Source of the DNA: Imperialibacter roseus
GTDB taxonomy: Bacteria > Bacteroidota > Bacteroidia > Cytophagales > Cyclobacteriaceae
Assembly: GCF_032999765.1 (NCBI RefSeq)
Contig: NZ_CP136051.1
Location: 3,262,417 to 3,326,416, forward strand
DNA: 64,000 bases
Direction of reading: 5' to 3'
This document shows positions 60,671 through 64,000 of the stretch, piece by piece. The position numbers and the translations under genes were made by a program. Below the pieces are notes generated by a model that worked only from the letters and a program-made list of their open reading frames with translations, made no database searches and had not been told where the DNA came from. Each line of letters begins with the position of its first letter. The stretch's first letter is position 1.

Positions 60671-62116
60671 ATGAGTAAGGACAACCAAATACTGGAAGAG
60701 CTCACCAAATCAGATTATAAATACGGATTTCACTCCGATATTGAAACTGAGTCGGCACCCAAAGGTCTTAATGAAGATATTGTCAGGTTTATTTCTGCAA
60801 AAAAAGAAGAGCCTGAATGGATGCTGGAATGGAGACTTTCAGCTTACCGTCACTGGTTGACTTTAAAAGAGCCAACCTGGCAAAATGTTACTTTCCCGGA
60901 AATTAATTATCAGGACATCATTTTTTATGCTGCTCCGAAGCAAAAGATATCGCCTAAGAGCCTCGACGAAGTAGACCCAGAGTTGAGGGCTACCTTTGAG
61001 AAGCTTGGTATTTCGTTTGACGAGCAGAAAAGACTTACAGGTGTGGCAGTTGATGCCGTGCTGGACAGCGTTTCGGTGGCTACCACTTTCAAAAGTAAAC
61101 TTGGCGAACTGGGCATTATCTTTTGTTCTTTCTCAGAAGCGGTGAGAGAACACCCCGAACTAGTTAAAAAGTATATCGGGTCAGTAGTGCCAGTCAACGA
61201 CAACTATTTCTCCGCCCTTAACTCTGCGGTGTTTTCCGATGGTTCTTTCTGCTACATACCTAAAGGTGTGCGTTGCCCAATGGAGCTTTCGACCTACTTC
61301 CGGATCAATGCCATGAACACAGGGCAGTTTGAACGGACGCTGATTGTAGCAGAAGAAGGATCCTATGTCAGCTACCTGGAGGGCTGTACTGCTCCTATGA
61401 GAGATGAGAATCAGCTTCATGCGGCCGTTGTTGAGATTTTTGCTGCCAAAGATGCTGAGGTGAAGTACTCGACCGTGCAAAACTGGTACCCAGGAAGCAA
61501 AGAAGGCAAAGGCGGCATTTACAACTTTGTTACCAAGCGTGGCCTTTGCTCTGGCGACGGTTCGAAAATATCATGGACACAGGTAGAAACCGGGTCTGCG
61601 GTGACGTGGAAATACCCTAGCTGTATCCTGAAAGGGGACAACTCCATTGGAGAGTTCTATTCAGTGGCTGTTACCAACAACTATCAGCAGGCTGACACTG
61701 GCACCAAAATGATCCATATTGGTAAAAATACCCGTTCAAGGATCGTTTCGAAGGGCATTTCTGCAGGCAAAAGCCAAAACAGCTACCGTGGACAGGTGAA
61801 GGTAATGAAACGTGCCGAAGGTGCGAGAAATTACTCTCAATGTGACTCATTGCTACTTGGCGACAAATGCGGAGCACATACGTTCCCTTATATCGACGTA
61901 GAGAATCCGCTGGCAATTGTAGAGCACGAAGCTACGACGTCGAAAATCGGAGAAGACCAGATTTTCTACTGCAACCAGAGAGGAATAGCCACAGAGGATG
62001 CAGTGGCGCTTATCGTAAATGGCTTCGCAAAAGAGGTGATGAATCAACTGCCTATGGAATTTGCTGTTGAGGCTCAGAAACTTTTGGCTATATCCCTCGA
62101 AGGCAGCGTGGGCTAA
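60671..62116 (+). CDS. sufB: Fe-S cluster assembly protein SufB
   Basis: 481 residues, length typical of SufB. '[20 protein letters not shown]' and '[20 protein letters not shown]' (about 220-250), '[19 protein letters not shown]' and '[19 protein letters not shown]' (about 390-410), the latter with the conserved Cys used for sulfur and cluster building. With SufC and SufD it forms the scaffold complex for 4Fe-4S assembly in the cytoplasm. First gene of the suf operon; 77 to 83 nt to sufC. Confidence 0.97.
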   Translation: MSKDNQILEELTKSDYKYGFHSDIETESAPKGLNEDIVRFISAKKEEPEWMLEWRLSAYRHWLTLKEPTWQNVTFPEINYQDIIFYAAPKQKISPKSLDEVDPELRATFEKLGISFDEQKRLTGVAVDAVLDSVSVATTFKSKLGELGIIFCSFSEAVREHPELVKKYIGSVVPVNDNYFSALNSAVFSDGSFCYIPKGVRCPMELSTYFRINAMNTGQFERTLIVAEEGSYVSYLEGCTAPMRDENQLHAAVVEIFAAKDAEVKYSTVQNWYPGSKEGKGGIYNFVTKRGLCSGDGSKISWTQVETGSAVTWKYPSCILKGDNSIGEFYSVAVTNNYQQADTGTKMIHIGKNTRSRIVSKGISAGKSQNSYRGQVKVMKRAEGARNYSQCDSLLLGDKCGAHTFPYIDVENPLAIVEHEATTSKIGEDQIFYCNQRGIATEDAVALIVNGFAKEVMNQLPMEFAVEAQKLLAISLEGSVG

Positions 62117-62199
62117 GCAGAAACTCAGCAGACGAAAATTATGTTTTTATACGCCTGAAAATAAGGTCGGGCAAAAGTGAAAAAGAAAAGTAATTGACA

Positions 62200-62961
62200 A
62201 TGTTAAAGATAAAGAACCTTAAAGCTTCGGTAGAAGGAAAGATGATCCTCAACGGAATTAACCTGGAAGTAAAGCCAGGAGAAGTTCATGCTATTATGGG
62301 TCCGAATGGTTCAGGAAAAAGTACGCTGGCTTCTGTTTTGGCCGGTCGGGAAGACTATCAAATTGAAGGTGGAGAAGTAGAATATATTGGCAAAGATCTT
62401 TTGGATCTTTCTCCAGAGGAAAGAGCCAGGGAAGGTGTTTTTCTTGCCTTCCAGTATCCCGTAGAAATACCTGGTGTAAGCACGACCAATTTTCTTAAAG
62501 CCGCTCTTAATCAAGTAAGAGAGCACCACGGCAAGCCAACACTGGACGCTGTTTCGTTTCTTAAATTGATGAAAGAAAAAATGGCACTGGTGGAGATCGA
62601 CCAGGCTTTGCTTAGCAGGTCGTTGAACGAAGGCTTTTCTGGTGGAGAAAAGAAAAGAAATGAGATTTTCCAAATGGCAATGCTCGAACCGAAGTTGGCC
62701 ATTCTGGACGAAACGGATAGTGGGCTTGATATTGACGCTTTGCGAATTGTGGCCAATGGCGTCAACAAACTCAAGACAAGAGACAACGCCACTATTCTGA
62801 TTACACACTATCAAAGACTGCTCGACTACATAGTGCCTGATTTTGTGCATGTTCTCTACAAGGGACGCATTATCAAGTCGGGAGATAAGAGCCTGGCCTT
62901 ACAACTCGAAGAAAAAGGGTACGACTGGATCAAAGAAGAAGCTGACATAGTTTCTGCTTAG
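62200..62961 (+). CDS. sufC: Fe-S assembly ATPase SufC
   Basis: 253 residues from ATG 62200; a TTG two codons upstream (62194) is an unlikely start. Walker A 'GPNGSGKST' (about 34-42), Q-loop 'FLAFQYPVEIPG', signature 'SGGEKKRNEIFQMA' and Walker B 'AILDETDSGLDIDAL'. These are the SufC versions of the ABC motifs. It hydrolyses ATP to open the SufBD scaffold. 27 nt to sufD. Confidence 0.97.
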   Translation: MLKIKNLKASVEGKMILNGINLEVKPGEVHAIMGPNGSGKSTLASVLAGREDYQIEGGEVEYIGKDLLDLSPEERAREGVFLAFQYPVEIPGVSTTNFLKAALNQVREHHGKPTLDAVSFLKLMKEKMALVEIDQALLSRSLNEGFSGGEKKRNEIFQMAMLEPKLAILDETDSGLDIDALRIVANGVNKLKTRDNATILITHYQRLLDYIVPDFVHVLYKGRIIKSGDKSLALQLEEKGYDWIKEEADIVSA

Positions 62962-62988
62962 TTCTTTTAACCTGAAAATTCGAAAGTA

Positions 62989-64000
62989 ATGACAACCCCA
63001 AACGAATACATAAACACCGTCGGCAAGGCATTCGAAATGTTTGAAGCCAGCTTAAATGGCAGCAAATCAACTTTCTTGCACGAGCTAAGAAAAGAGTCTC
63101 TGGCCGCTGTTCTCAAATCGGGACTACCCGGGCCAAAGCATGAAGAGTATCGCTACACCAACTTTGGCAAGGCACTTGAAAAGAACATAGCTTACCAGGG
63201 CATTGTAGCCGAAACTGCCGCCGCCAGCTCCCCCACCCCTCTTGACAGTTTTGAGGGCTATAAGCTTTACTTCGTCAATGGTAAGCTGGATGCTTCCCGT
63301 TCAGATTTGGGAGATTTAAGCGAAAAAGTTACTGTTACCTCTCTTGCATCGGCTGTTAAAGAACAAGACGATCTAAAAGAATACCTGGGCAGCATTGTTA
63401 AGTCGTGGCCGGATGCTTTCTCGCACCTCAACACGGCATTTGCAAAAGAAGGTATTTTTATTAGAGTAAAGAAAAACACTGTTCTGGATAAGCCGCTGTA
63501 TATCATTCATTCAAATGACACATCGGCTACTGAGATGCTTGCGCACTACAGAAATCTGGCGATTGTAGAAGAGGGGGCTCAACTGAAGGTGATAGAAGCT
63601 AATTTCTCCACCGGAGCGAATACTTCGTATACCAATACCGTTTTGGAGGTTTTCTGCAAAAAAAATGCCTCCGTAGAATGGAGTAAACTCCAGCTCGAAA
63701 ACGAAACTGCACTGCGGATTGACAATTCGCTGGTATATCAGGAAAGAGATTCCAAGTGTACAATCAATACCGTCACGCTAAGTGGGCAGATGGTGAGAAA
63801 CAACCTTTACATTGCCCTGGATGATGAAAACACTGAGGCACACATGTACGGATTGTACCTGATAGACGGGAAAACGCATGTAGACAACCACACTTCTGTT
63901 GACCATAGAAAGCCTAATTCATTCTCCAATGAGTTGTACAAAGGCATCATGGACGATCAGTCGCACGGTGTTTTTAACGGAAAAATATTTGTTCGTCAGG
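62989..64000 (+). CDS. sufD: Fe-S assembly protein SufD (partial, cut by window end)
   Basis: 337 complete codons from ATG 62989, open to the window end. The N-terminal helical region contains 'GLPGPKHEEYRYTNFGKA', typical of SufD. The beta-helix core follows, with 'LYLIDGKTHVDNHTSVDH' and 'KGIMDDQSHGVFNGKIFV', corresponding to the conserved His region of the SufBCD core. The reading frame is continuous. The end of sufD, and probably sufS, lie outside the window. Confidence 0.95.
   Translation, partial: MTTPNEYINTVGKAFEMFEASLNGSKSTFLHELRKESLAAVLKSGLPGPKHEEYRYTNFGKALEKNIAYQGIVAETAAASSPTPLDSFEGYKLYFVNGKLDASRSDLGDLSEKVTVTSLASAVKEQDDLKEYLGSIVKSWPDAFSHLNTAFAKEGIFIRVKKNTVLDKPLYIIHSNDTSATEMLAHYRNLAIVEEGAQLKVIEANFSTGANTSYTNTVLEVFCKKNASVEWSKLQLENETALRIDNSLVYQERDSKCTINTVTLSGQMVRNNLYIALDDENTEAHMYGLYLIDGKTHVDNHTSVDHRKPNSFSNELYKGIMDDQSHGVFNGKIFVRQ

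Noticed and set aside
62311-62850. 179-codon minus-strand frame inside sufC
   Set aside because: Fully antisense to conserved ABC motifs, so a shadow frame.

Overview
This window looks like a chromosomal segment of an aerobic, probably marine, gliding-type Bacteroidota (Cytophagales-like). Several things point there: an alternative complex III plus aa3-type oxidase operon, SusC/SusD transporters with an ECF sigma/FecR pair, a T9SS-plug-like (DUF5103) lipoprotein, a PUR-like DUF3276 protein, DUF3078 and LVIVD proteins, ribosomal protein S1 with an alanine/lysine-rich tail, and promoters of the Bacteroidota type (TTTG, about 19 nt, then TAnnTTTG). No phage, insertion sequence or CRISPR array was seen.

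Layout. (1) 1-15324, all minus strand: a respiratory operon read from right to left as actABCDEF (quinol:cytochrome c oxidoreductase), ctaC, ctaD, heme A and heme O synthases, two subunit III genes and subunit IV. A hairpin then separates the start of an SCO-like copper chaperone, which is cut by the window edge. A good promoter precedes actA. (2) 15325-18168: tRNA-Cys, rpsA and a structured intergenic region. (3) 18169-32025: a secreted amidohydrolase facing a minus-strand block of ECF sigma, FecR, SusC with STN domain, SusD and three paralogous secreted FAD-dependent oxidoreductases. It looks like a polysaccharide-utilisation locus but has no glycosidase, lyase or sulfatase. (4) 32220-45094: housekeeping and accessory genes: murB, putrescine synthesis (aguA, aguB), dCMP deaminase, a sorbosone/glucose-dehydrogenase-like lipoprotein, an ABC-F ATPase, a bacterial voltage-gated sodium channel, YwqK/MORN, an LVIVD lipoprotein, and a second ECF sigma factor overlapping a gene whose product joins an anti-sigma-like N-terminus to a beta-rich C-terminus. 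(5) 45207-52726: DUF5103 lipoprotein, a stand-alone Cas6-family RNase, ychF, an AI-2E-type permease, a DUF3276 protein, a DUF58 protein, a ferredoxin and a LuxC-like acyl-CoA reductase. (6) 52880-64000: aconitase, a PaiB-like FMN protein, DUF2784, DUF3078, an acyl-CoA ligase, an unusual tRNA-like gene with an oversized variable region, an Lrp/AsnC regulator and the sufBCD iron-sulfur assembly operon (sufD cut by the window end).

How the parts work together: the act/cta operon carries electrons from menaquinol to oxygen. It encodes the haem A pathway, and suf and aconitase sit nearby as iron-sulfur supply and user. The sigma/FecR/SusCD block is a typical trans-envelope signalling and import unit whose substrate cannot be read from the sequence. 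The most unusual items are the class-II tRNA-like RNA at 59751-59875, the orphan Cas6 at 46518-47321 and the hydrolase-free SusCD locus with three flavoenzymes.
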